A stretch of 13,883 nucleotides of DNA. It comes from CANLBN01 sp034111645 (GTDB taxonomy: Bacteria > Pseudomonadota > Gammaproteobacteria > Pseudomonadales > Cellvibrionaceae). Shown in pieces: positions 1 through 6,030 of this stretch (position 1 is the stretch's first letter; the number at the start of each line of letters is the position of its first letter). The notes under the pieces were generated by a model that was given only the letters and a program-made list of their open reading frames with translations, was not told where the DNA came from and ran no database searches. The translations under genes and the position numbers were made by a program. The stretch covers positions 1 through 13,883 of the forward strand of contig JAWUWW010000076.1 in the NCBI GenBank assembly GCA_034111645.1, in the 5' to 3' direction.

Positions 1-730
1 TATATTCAAGCTCTTCTAAACACAGGTCAATTTTATTTTTTAAAGTTAATAATGCAAGCGAAACTACTCCTATGCAGTCCATATTACCGAGGCTTTCAAT
101 TTTGACTACATTAATCTTTTTTTTTTGTTCTTTTTCATAAAACACAGATACACAAATGGGACTAAAACCAGCGGATTCATTTCCTTGCATAATTATTGGA
201 TAACATTCCAAGTCTATTTCCAGTGGTTCCCCTTGAATTTCCTCCGGAAATCGCGCAATGATAGACGAATCTTGTGTGATATGGTTTTGAGTGAAAAATT
301 GTTTTGTTTCTAACAAAACGTTGTCTTTGGTTACTTTAAAGTCTTCTGTTGTTACCCATTTGTGTTTCTTTTGCGAAACTTTCAAACTAAATTTATAACT
401 CTTCAGTTCGTTTTTGGACGACTTAAAATTATCATGAGATTTTCGTCTATATATTTCATCGGTTGCGTGTTTATTAAATGCACTCGCTTTTAAAGCCAAC
501 ATCGCAATTCTATGTTCTATAAATTCGTTACACAATGCGGTAGTATTTTTATTTATTTTTATACTTTTTTCACCAAAGTCGTTACAAAATCCGACGTTTT
601 TTATTTCTCCCAATATAGTGCGTCTTATCGCATTCAACATACTCGTATACATGTTCGACACTTCGAAGGATAATTTATTGTCTGAACTTTCCAGATTCAA
701 AAATTTTATTTCGCTCTTCATATTATCCAT
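1..730 (-). CDS. DNA-directed RNA polymerase subunit RPB3-like (partial, runs off the left edge)
   Basis: Reading the complement from the ATG at 730-728 gives 243 codons with no stop before the window edge, so the C-terminus is missing. Residues 33-41 read NAIRRTILG and 65-80 read ALCNEFIEHRIAMLAL, matching the RPB3/RpoA dimerisation signature (NAIRR, then a HxEFIAHRLGLIPL-type block). Further on, GFSPICVSVFY and a helix-rich stretch after VVKIESLG resemble the second half of the RPB3 core. RPB3 forms the assembly platform with RPB11; in several giant viruses the two are fused, which cannot be judged here because the end is absent. An in-frame stop lies upstream and no earlier ATG, so Met1 at 730 is preferred; Met4 (721) is an alternative. 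It diverges from the thioredoxin-like gene. The family call is confident; the exact RPB3 versus RPB3/11 class is open. Confidence 0.82.
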   Translation of the reverse strand, partial: MDNMKSEIKFLNLESSDNKLSFEVSNMYTSMLNAIRRTILGEIKNVGFCNDFGEKSIKINKNTTALCNEFIEHRIAMLALKASAFNKHATDEIYRRKSHDNFKSSKNELKSYKFSLKVSQKKHKWVTTEDFKVTKDNVLLETKQFFTQNHITQDSSIIARFPEEIQGEPLEIDLECYPIIMQGNESAGFSPICVSVFYEKEQKKKINVVKIESLGNMDCIGVVSLALLTLKNKIDLCLEELEY

Positions 731-832
731 CTCTATTTTTAATTTATTTTTATTTACTTACTCTCCTTTAATTTTAAATCATTTTCTTTTTTACGTTTAT
801 TTATCAAACATTAAATTATCTTAGAGAGATTA
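731..832. promoter_or_regulatory. Divergent AT-rich upstream region between the RPB3-like and thioredoxin-like genes
   Basis: About 100 bases, very T-rich on the plus strand, lie between two start codons pointing away from each other, so promoters for both genes must sit here or inside the genes. The mimivirus-type early motif AAAATTGA is absent on both strands. The T-tracts and TTATC/TTAGAGAG just before the 833 start are the only visible texture. Promoter function is inferred from gene layout alone. Confidence 0.4.
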
Positions 833-1453
833 ATGGTATCGCTCTTTATATATAGCCGTTATTGCAATCATTGTACAAAAATAATTAAAATGATCGAGGT
901 TTTACCCATACGCAAAACTATTAAATTTGTATGCATTGATAACAAAAATGTGCGAGCGAAAATTCCAAAGTTCGTCATAAGTGTGCCATGTATTATTTTA
1001 GGAGAAACAAATCAAATTTTAGTTGGAAGGCAAATTATTCAATGGTTACAAGTACAACCGACTGCGCTCGTTCCTCAGCAAAGCCAATCTGACTCTTCTG
1101 GCGCTTCCGAGGATAAAGGACCTAACCCCTTTTTATACACAGAAATGAGTTGTTTTAGTGATAACTATAGCTTTATTGGCGCAGATACAAGCGCGAGCGG
1201 TAATGGGGGAGCTTCTATCGTTCATAATTTTGAATTTTTAACTCCTTCACAAAACGTCCAAGGAAATTCTTCAAATAGTCTTCCTGGAAACGCAAAACCA
1301 AATATTCCTGTTTCTTATGATAATAAAAGTGGGTTTAACTCTGATTTTGGAGCACTTCAAAATAAAGATTCTAGCGATATGATGACTAAAGAATTGGAAA
1401 AAAGAATAAACGCAAGACAAAAAGATTGTGACCCCGGACCTCGCAGAAACTAG
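833..1453 (+). CDS. Thioredoxin/glutaredoxin-fold protein with a long disordered tail
   Basis: The first ~75 residues look like a minimal thioredoxin fold. A beta strand (SLFIYS) leads into the redox motif YCNHC, with Cys11 and Cys14; a helix and strand follow, then a loop containing ISVPCI, where Pro52 fits the conserved cis-proline facing the active site. Residues ~76-206 are Ser/Asn/Gly/Gln-rich with no recognisable domain and end in a basic stretch with PGPRRN, which looks disordered. Giant viruses commonly encode such proteins, often virion-packaged, where they may act in cytoplasmic disulfide formation; that role is inferred. It is the first of three closely spaced rightward genes. The start follows directly after an AT-rich leader and no upstream in-frame ATG was seen. 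Confidence 0.75.
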   Translation: MVSLFIYSRYCNHCTKIIKMIEVLPIRKTIKFVCIDNKNVRAKIPKFVISVPCIILGETNQILVGRQIIQWLQVQPTALVPQQSQSDSSGASEDKGPNPFLYTEMSCFSDNYSFIGADTSASGNGGASIVHNFEFLTPSQNVQGNSSNSLPGNAKPNIPVSYDNKSGFNSDFGALQNKDSSDMMTKELEKRINARQKDCDPGPRRN

Positions 1454-1531
1454 GATCTTCGATTGATAAAAATATTAATTTATTGTAATATGTTTTCAGG
1501 GTCTTCGATTGATAAAAATATTAATTTATTG
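1453..1531 (+). repeat. Two-copy direct repeat, ~33 bases, offset 46 bases
   Basis: Bases 1453-1485 recur at 1499-1531 with one mismatch (GGA versus GGG at the start). After each copy the sequences also resemble each other (ATGTTTTCAG versus ACGTTTTCGG), with four extra bases TAAT after copy 1. Copy 1 spans the end of the thioredoxin-like gene and the spacer; copy 2 lies inside the start of the next gene. Both copies can be read as GSSIDKNINLL, but they are in different frames and copy 1 stops at TAA (1486-1488). This looks like a local duplication around a gene start. Confidence 0.9.
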
Positions 1532-2533
1532 ACGTTTTCGGATTGGAACTTAAATATACCTATGTACCTTGAGAACCTTTTTTCAAAAAAACTGAACGAC
1601 TGTAAAATAAATGATACATTTGCTTTTGATCATTTTTTTATTGATAACTCATTTGAAAAAAATGACCCTTATTATCTATTTTTAATTCAAAAAAATATTC
1701 AAATTGCGCTATCACTCACGCGTTATTTAATTTTCTTGCATGAAAATACTAATATTTTATACGAAACCTTGCTAAAAAATGTTTCACTCCGTAAGAGCGC
1801 GCAATATGCTTTTAATACATACTCTAGACTTATCAATATACAAAAATTAAATAATCTTACCTCTCTCCCATATTATAATTTATCAGAAACATACTCATTT
1901 CTTATATCACTTCCTGAAAATCTTGAAAATCCTGAAAATCCTGAAAATCCTGAAAATCCGGAAAATCCGGAAAACCCTGAATATCCCCAAAATCCTGATA
2001 ATCCCGATGAATCAAATAACGAAATGAATTTTAAACATAAATTTAGACTTACATTACACGATCCTATTCCCGATATGTATTCAAACGTACCTCCTGTATG
2101 GATACAGCACTTTAAAAAAAATACGAATTATCCACGATATTTGAACATTTTATGGAATTCTTCCCTTCATGATCAACTCTTTATAAAACTTGCGGAGCCC
2201 TTCGTTGCTACTTTAAAACTTTTTATTCACGCTCAAGAATTTTTACCTTACACTACAATTCGACACAACGAATATTATATTTATTTATTTAAACTTCCAA
2301 ATAATTTTTCTCAATCGACTCTCAATGCCGAAATTCGTTTTTTTTCGTCTGTTGAATATGATGAAAATGAGTTTTTCGACATTTTGCGTTATATGGCTAA
2401 TGCACAGGTAAGCACTCCCTCTTGTGTATTTACAATAGATTCAAGTGAATATCTTACTGTTCAAAATGAATATATTTCAGACCGTGCTGTTTTTTGCACT
2501 TTTGAATGTTTAAGAGAATTTTCCGATTTTTAG
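1490..2533 (+). CDS. Unrecognised 347-residue protein with an Asn-Pro-Glu repeat
   Basis: I do not recognise this protein. The frame is open from a TTG at 1463, but the first ATG is at 1490, directly after the repeat copy 1 stop, so 1490 is taken as the start. Residues 1-141 are mostly polar with aromatic and Leu-rich helical stretches. Residues 142-174 are eleven Pro-Glu-Asn-type triplets encoded by a 9-base minisatellite, probably an extended linker. Residues ~185-347 form a second segment rich in Phe, Tyr, Ile and Asn, without Cys clusters, signal peptide or clear membrane span. Two globular parts joined by a variable linker is a reasonable reading. It lies 36 bases after the thioredoxin-like gene and 6 bases before the next gene, suggesting shared expression or at least tight packing. 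Confidence 0.72.
   Translation: MFSGSSIDKNINLLTFSDWNLNIPMYLENLFSKKLNDCKINDTFAFDHFFIDNSFEKNDPYYLFLIQKNIQIALSLTRYLIFLHENTNILYETLLKNVSLRKSAQYAFNTYSRLINIQKLNNLTSLPYYNLSETYSFLISLPENLENPENPENPENPENPENPEYPQNPDNPDESNNEMNFKHKFRLTLHDPIPDMYSNVPPVWIQHFKKNTNYPRYLNILWNSSLHDQLFIKLAEPFVATLKLFIHAQEFLPYTTIRHNEYYIYLFKLPNNFSQSTLNAEIRFFSSVEYDENEFFDILRYMANAQVSTPSCVFTIDSSEYLTVQNEYISDRAVFCTFECLREFSDF
1913..2011 (+). repeat. 9-base minisatellite, eleven units, coding for Pro-Glu-Asn
   Basis: Eleven consecutive 9-base units of the form CCTGAAAAT run in frame inside the 1490-2533 gene. The first seven units keep Pro-Glu-Asn apart from one Leu; the last four drift to Glu-Tyr, Gln-Asn, Asp-Asn and Asp-Glu. The gradient from near-identical to degenerate units suggests recent expansion at the 5' side. 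Length likely varies between strains. Confidence 0.93.
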
Positions 2534-2539
2534 GATCAG

Positions 2540-3163
2540 ATGCGCTACTTTTTAGATGACTTTGATATTAAATCGCATGCTTCTTTACCACATGATTTTA
2601 CTATTTCTCAACTTGATTCTTCTACCATTCGCCTTGTATATAAGGATTCGTCCGGTACACTTTACCATCGTATTTCGGCGCATGGTCTCACTGTCTCCGA
2701 ATTTAATTTAATACCATATTTGATTTACAATTCTTGCGTATATACTCCTATTAATGCGCAACTATTGCGCTACGAAACTTTGAGCCTTCCTTCTATGGAT
2801 CCTTTTATTTTTGAATTTCATAGATTAACACTCACGTGGAAGAATTCTATTTATTTTGAAACATTTTCCACAGAATCTAAATTTTTAATTGAAAAATGGG
2901 GCGGCCTTCAAATATCATTTTCGTCTTCTCAAGAATTTACACTCTCACAAACCAGAACTTACATTTCCACCGTTATTCAAAATAACAAAACGTTTATCGA
3001 TGAATTCAAAAATACCGAAAAGATGCTATTATTCAACCATAGTCTAAATTTTACCGCTTTAACTAACAAAATTCACGCATTTTCCAGATTTATGAATACA
3101 AATATTAAGTCGCACACAAAAAATTGTGATTATTATGAAAATTTACTGTCTTCATTAAGTTGA
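2540..3163 (+). CDS. Unrecognised 207-residue protein
   Basis: No family is recognised. The protein begins MRYFLDDFDIKSHASLPHDF and is rich in Ser, Phe, Thr and Leu with alternating hydrophobic residues, which suggests a mainly beta-sheet N-terminal two thirds (to about residue 145) followed by a helical C-terminus with repeated Asn/Phe/Lys. There is no signal peptide, membrane span or metal-binding cluster. The start ATG is 6 bases after the stop of the preceding gene. The join reads TAGGATCAGATG; the same TAGGATC heptamer carries the stop of the thioredoxin-like gene at 1451. Its 3' end overlaps the converging gene by 9 bases. Long open length, biased composition shared with the previous gene and tight packing support it being real. 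Confidence 0.68.
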   Translation: MRYFLDDFDIKSHASLPHDFTISQLDSSTIRLVYKDSSGTLYHRISAHGLTVSEFNLIPYLIYNSCVYTPINAQLLRYETLSLPSMDPFIFEFHRLTLTWKNSIYFETFSTESKFLIEKWGGLQISFSSSQEFTLSQTRTYISTVIQNNKTFIDEFKNTEKMLLFNHSLNFTALTNKIHAFSRFMNTNIKSHTKNCDYYENLLSSLS

Positions 3164-3844
3164 TGAATTTGTTTGAATAAATATTTCTTCTTTTCTAGCT
3201 TCTTTTTTTACAAAATTCAAATAATTTAATTCTCGACTTAATCCTATTTTTAAACATCCCAATCTTAATCCTATTTCATTCGAAAACGCATATATCTGAT
3301 CTGCTATTATTGTATCCGAAAAAAAGTCTAAATCTATTGCTTCTGATTTGTTTATGATTTTTGTTTTTAATTGTATTTTAAAATAAAAAGGTGAGTAAAT
3401 TTTTGTTGTATTCGACTTTGAATAATATGTAGATGAAATTTTTGTGATTGTAACTTTTTTTTTAAAATCATTTAAATTTTCGATCAATACATACGAAGGC
3501 TCGCATATATATATATCTTTGTCTTTTTTTTTTACGCTTGGGTTCAAGATGCAATAAAGTGGATAATCGCTCGGCGCGATATTGATCTGAAACATTTTCA
3601 TGAAACCCGAATCTGGAATATATTTTTCATTGACGTGCTCCAATATATCTTTGTATTTGTCCAAGAATTTGCTGTCTGGAATTTTTATAGAATTGCACGA
3701 ACTCATACCTTCGTAGTCCCTCGCACATTCGTCTATTCTTTTAAACAATGATGTGTATTTCGCTTCCGTTGTTTCGATTTTTTTGATATTTCTTTGATAT
3801 TCGTCAAGAAATGGATATGATTCATCAGCTACGCTAGGATCCAT
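3155..3844 (-). CDS. Unrecognised 229-residue protein
   Basis: The protein is not recognised. Residues ~1-75 are charged and predicted helical, with a heptad-like stretch (NIKKIETTEAKYTSLFKRID). Residues ~85-185 have alternating hydrophobics and several Tyr, Lys and Ile runs, suggestive of a beta-rich domain (for example YPLYCILNPS, then YICEPSYVLIENL). The C-terminus is basic and ends with Ser/Thr. No membrane span, signal or zinc ligands are apparent. It lies 32 bases downstream of the P8-like gene on the same strand, so the two may be transcribed together; a virion role by association is only a guess. The stop TAA lies inside the end of the converging 2540-3163 gene. Confidence 0.68.
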   Translation of the reverse strand: MDPSVADESYPFLDEYQRNIKKIETTEAKYTSLFKRIDECARDYEGMSSCNSIKIPDSKFLDKYKDILEHVNEKYIPDSGFMKMFQINIAPSDYPLYCILNPSVKKKDKDIYICEPSYVLIENLNDFKKKVTITKISSTYYSKSNTTKIYSPFYFKIQLKTKIINKSEAIDLDFFSDTIIADQIYAFSNEIGLRLGCLKIGLSRELNYLNFVKKEARKEEIFIQTNSST

Positions 3845-3876
3845 TATTGTTATGTTTTTTTATTTTCGCTAAAAAG

Positions 3877-4311
3877 TTAAAGAAGAGACCCGATTGGTAT
3901 CTCGTCATCGCTGAATCCTATTTTATTATTGACTAACACCTGTGACTCCTTCGAAAGATTTACCTCTCTATCTAGTGGTACCATCCCATCGCGGACTCTA
4001 GTTAAATAACCAATATGTTGTTGAATTTCTACCCATATTTGATTCACGCTGAATTTTACAACCATTTTATTCAAATTTAGAATTTGTACTAAAATATCAC
4101 GTGGTTGATGTAGCGCGTGCTGCAAAAATATGGAGCGCATTATAATTCCGAGTTGATTTTCATCTTGATTGCCGATTATATGTGAGCCTTTTGATTTATC
4201 ATAAATCGAAAATCTAATTTGTTTTTGAAGTGCATCCATATTTTCTTTCGAAAAAAAACCCAACGAAAGCTGCGAAGTTGTCTGCACGGAAGAAACATTA
4301 TATCCATTCAT
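3877..4311 (-). CDS. Probable P8-type minor capsid protein of giant viruses
   Basis: This 144-residue protein carries the pattern I associate with a conserved Nucleocytoviricota family annotated as minor capsid protein P8 (central region): FFSKEN at 19-24, a short helix containing LQKQIRFSIYDKS, then IGNQDENQLGIIMRSIFLQ at 46-64, and LNLNKMVVKF plus a helix ending in a Pro-containing turn (VPLDREV, 111-117). In characterised icosahedral giant viruses such proteins sit under the major capsid protein shell and link capsomers to the inner membrane. No transmembrane helix is seen here, so if it is P8 it is the soluble form. The family is recalled by motif only; an equally safe name is conserved giant-virus protein of unknown function. 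It diverges from the membrane protein at 4395. Confidence 0.6.
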   Translation of the reverse strand: MNGYNVSSVQTTSQLSLGFFSKENMDALQKQIRFSIYDKSKGSHIIGNQDENQLGIIMRSIFLQHALHQPRDILVQILNLNKMVVKFSVNQIWVEIQQHIGYLTRVRDGMVPLDREVNLSKESQVLVNNKIGFSDDEIPIGSLL

Positions 4312-4394
4312 TATAATATATTGTAATATATATTAAGAGTGTATTTATAATCCAAAACGGCATCATTTCAAATATTTTATAAATATATAAATTA
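4312..4394. promoter_or_regulatory. Divergent AT-rich upstream region with TAATATAT repeats
   Basis: The 83 bases between the P8-like start and the start at 4395 contain TATAATATATTG and TAATATATATTA in tandem next to the P8 start, and TATTTTATAAATATATAAATT next to the 4395 start. Both are TATA-like. Only position and composition support promoter function; no AAAATTGA-type motif is present. Confidence 0.4.
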
Positions 4395-4727
4395 ATGATA
4401 GACTCATCTATTTCAGTGTTAATTGTGTTATTAATTATAATCATCTCTGCGTTTTTATTTTATGCTATAATACAAATAAAACAAAAAGTGTCTACGCTTG
4501 AATTGGATAACGAATATCTATATCAATCAATGACTAACAGTGAAGAAAAACAAAAAGATGATAAGAAAAGACACATGTATAGTTATTACGATAACGAAAA
4601 CAATCAAAATGCGTATATCGATGCAAAATTTAATGATAACAATTATGCGAATTCGTTGAATTTTTTGGAACTTGAAAAAAAAATATTGAATCAATCGAAT
4701 CATTCGCATCCGGATTTGCTGTCGTAA
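4395..4727 (+). CDS. Small single-span membrane protein
   Basis: The 110-residue product starts with about seven polar residues and then a strongly hydrophobic helix (residues ~8-27, VLIVLLIIIISAFLFYAIIQ), followed by a charged, Asn/Asp/Lys-rich domain with a short coiled-coil-like part (QKVSTLELDNEYLYQ). There is one predicted membrane span with no obvious cleavage site, so a signal-anchor topology is likely. Small proteins of this type are common in the inner virion membrane of giant viruses; that location is inferred. No named family is recognised. The gene diverges from the P8-like capsid gene, which fits a structural role. Confidence 0.7.
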   Translation: MIDSSISVLIVLLIIIISAFLFYAIIQIKQKVSTLELDNEYLYQSMTNSEEKQKDDKKRHMYSYYDNENNQNAYIDAKFNDNNYANSLNFLELEKKILNQSNHSHPDLLS

Positions 4728-4819
4728 TGTCAAAATTTAAAAAAAATAAGAAAAACAAAAACATCAAAAAAACACGTTTTTATGGGCGGGGACCGTTTTT
4801 TATTTCTATTTATTTCTGA
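4727..4819 (+). CDS. Possible tiny basic peptide (30 residues)
   Basis: An ATG at 4727 overlaps the TAA of the preceding gene by one base (TAATG) and opens a 30-codon frame. The product is Lys/Asn-rich at first (MSKFKKNKKNKNIKKTRFYG) and ends in aromatic residues before TGA at 4817. The stop-start overlap resembles a termination-reinitiation arrangement, but the A-rich DNA makes Lys runs likely by chance. Listed as a weak candidate only. Confidence 0.15.
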   Translation: MSKFKKNKKNKNIKKTRFYGRGPFFISIYF

Positions 4820-5114
4820 TTTAAAAAAAAGAAAGAGAGCTGTGTTGAACCTACACGTTTCAAGGGATCAAAGGTCGCGGAAGGTAAATGCGAATTTCAA
4901 AACTCGGGTAGGTAATTATAAAATTATAAACCTAGAGAAAAAGAGAGAGTCAGAGGTCGCGGAACCTGTCTTGGTTTTTTTTTTTTTTTAAATTAAAAAG
5001 AAAAAAAGAAAAAACTGGTAAAAAAAGAAATTTGTAAGAATACATTTTTTTAGAAAATAATTATATTCATTGGATCCAAAAAAAGATTGATTAGAGTTCT
5101 GAGAACTCATTTAA
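4820..5114. other. Non-coding stretch with GC-richer island, poly-T and inverted repeat
   Basis: No convincing gene. A GC-richer island at about 4840-4975 contains the 11-mer AGGTCGCGGAA twice (4872-4882 and 4954-4964), the second followed by CCT so that AGGT and ACCT could form a small stem. A run of 15 T follows (4975-4989), then A-rich DNA. An open frame from 4782 to 4991 crosses the island but encodes an Arg/Lys-rich, poly-Phe-ending product with no family likeness. An untranslated RNA ending at the T-run is possible but unproven. Confidence 0.35.
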
Positions 5115-5131
5115 AAAAATAAAAATCAATC
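5085..5131. repeat. Nested inverted repeat
   Basis: GATTGATT (5085-5092) is complementary to AATCAATC (5124-5131), and inside lies GAGTTCT-G-AGAACTC (5094-5108), a perfect 7-base inverted repeat around one base. It could form a hairpin or a two-tier cruciform, or end a transcript. It sits at the left edge of the decayed repeat gene. The one-base centre cannot form an RNA loop without opening a few pairs. Confidence 0.55.
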
Positions 5132-5440
5132 GGTCCAAGTTCTAAAAGATGATTATGCGAAATACGTGGAAAATAAAGGAATTGCGCTTTTGCTAACAGA
5201 AAAGAAGAAAAAGTCGTTAAATTCTTAGAATTCATGAAGGATAGAACTGAAATTATTTCCCAGAATGATAAAAAACTTTTCTCGGATGAAACTTCGGTGG
5301 GTTCTTTTTGGAGTGACTGCAAGCAAAAGAAGAAATGCGATAAACAGCCCTATTTTTTATAAAAAAATACAGTTCTAAAAAATTACTACGAAAAAAAAAG
5401 AAATTATAGTAAAAAAAAGATGTTACTCCGCTTTTGGTAA
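5115..5440 (+). pseudogene. Frameshifted remnant of a repeat protein
   Basis: Plus-strand translations show protein-like pieces in more than one frame. From 5115 one frame reads through VLKDDYAKYVENKGIALLL to TAG at 5226. A second frame takes over around 5210 (VVKFLEFMKDRTEI), has an ATG at 5234, continues through LFSDETSVGSFWSDCK and KCDKQPYFL to TAA at 5360, and beyond that stop reads NTVLKNYYEKKRNYSKKK to TAA at 5438. The pieces NTVLKNYYEKK and VQVLKDDYAKY look like the same repeat element, spaced as if in a tandem repeat array. The W, C and PY spacing recalls repeats seen in giant-virus proteins near helicase-associated domains, though I cannot name the family firmly. One frameshift and at least two stops indicate decay. 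Confidence 0.42.
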
Positions 5441-5499
5441 CCAAAAAATAATAAAATTTGCCGAATTCTGACGATTTTTTTTTATAATTTTTCGGAAAA

Positions 5500-6009
5500 T
5501 TATTTTGTTGTTTTATTTTCTTTATTTTTCATTTTTTGGAAAAGTTCTAGAATACCACCATCTTTTGAATCGCCAAAATTACTCATGAGTTCCATGCCGT
5601 TTTTAACAATAGGAGTGAGTTGTTTAAGAGTTTCAACGAGTTTTTGCTGAGTTTGAACTAAAGATTGAGTTTCTTGCGCCATATTTTCAATTTGCGCAGG
5701 TGTTAAATTAGCCATAGCATCCGATACGGTTTTAGAAATATTAAATTTAGATAATTTTTTTTTTTCTTTTTCGGTGAAGCTCTCTGATAAATAATAAAAA
5801 TCAAAACATAAATATGCAATGAGCATAGCCAAAAAGAATGAAATAAATATCGGAGTTTTAAAAGTACGAAGAATAATAAGTGTCGCGATATAAATAATCA
5901 CCGCTTTATTATTTTGTTGACTAAGGTGAAAACAGATATATATAACTGAAGATAAAACAATAAAATATTGCAAAATTTGATAGAAATTATTGAGAGAAGA
6001 AGTATTCAT
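5500..6009 (-). CDS. Membrane protein with three predicted spans and a coiled-coil tail
   Basis: The 169-residue product has hydrophobic helices at about 11-29, 35-49 and 53-71, then a soluble, helical C-terminus with the sequence NLTPAQIENMAQETQSLVQT at 101-120 and a Gln/Leu/Thr-rich coiled-coil-like stretch to ~135, then LTPIVKNGMELM and a Lys-rich end. The arrangement of hairpin membrane anchor plus helical domain with TPxxIExM and a following TPIVKNG block resembles an uncharacterised family I have seen in mimivirus-like genomes; this is a recollection, not a confirmed match. It is last in a leftward set after the 187-residue membrane protein, 21 bases away, so co-expression is plausible. 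A virion inner-membrane location is inferred. Confidence 0.72.
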   Translation of the reverse strand: MNTSSLNNFYQILQYFIVLSSVIYICFHLSQQNNKAVIIYIATLIILRTFKTPIFISFFLAMLIAYLCFDFYYLSESFTEKEKKKLSKFNISKTVSDAMANLTPAQIENMAQETQSLVQTQQKLVETLKQLTPIVKNGMELMSNFGDSKDGGILELFQKMKNKENKTTK

Positions 6010-6030
6010 GTTTAATATTAAATATAAAAA

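Noticed and set aside
1463..1489. TTG start giving nine extra residues to the 1490-2533 protein
   Set aside because: The extra residues come from the duplicated leader read in the wrong frame; the ATG at 1490 is the first normal start and the giant viruses rarely use TTG.
1485..1499. GT...AG word (GTAATATGTTTTCAG) between the two repeat copies as a tiny intron
   Set aside because: Fifteen bases is far below any spliceosomal intron size, and removal would not join two open frames usefully.
1913..2011. CRISPR-like array
   Set aside because: Units are 9 bases without spacers and sit in frame inside a gene, so this is a minisatellite; the same holds for 13831-13883.
4527..4733. Minus-strand open frame opposite the small membrane protein
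   Set aside because: Ile/Phe-rich product mirrors an A/T-rich gene on the plus strand; no family likeness.
4850..4930. Possible tRNA in the GC-richer island
   Set aside because: No acceptor stem, D-arm or T-loop consensus could be paired on either strand.
4782..4991. Plus-strand 69-codon frame in the GC-richer island
   Set aside because: Arg/Lys-rich, ends in poly-Phe from a T-run, no recognisable motif; listed only as part of the non-coding stretch.
5107..5444. Two overlapping minus-strand frames opposite the decayed repeat gene
   Set aside because: Products are Phe/Ser-rich mirrors of Lys-rich plus-strand coding; the plus-strand pieces look more protein-like.
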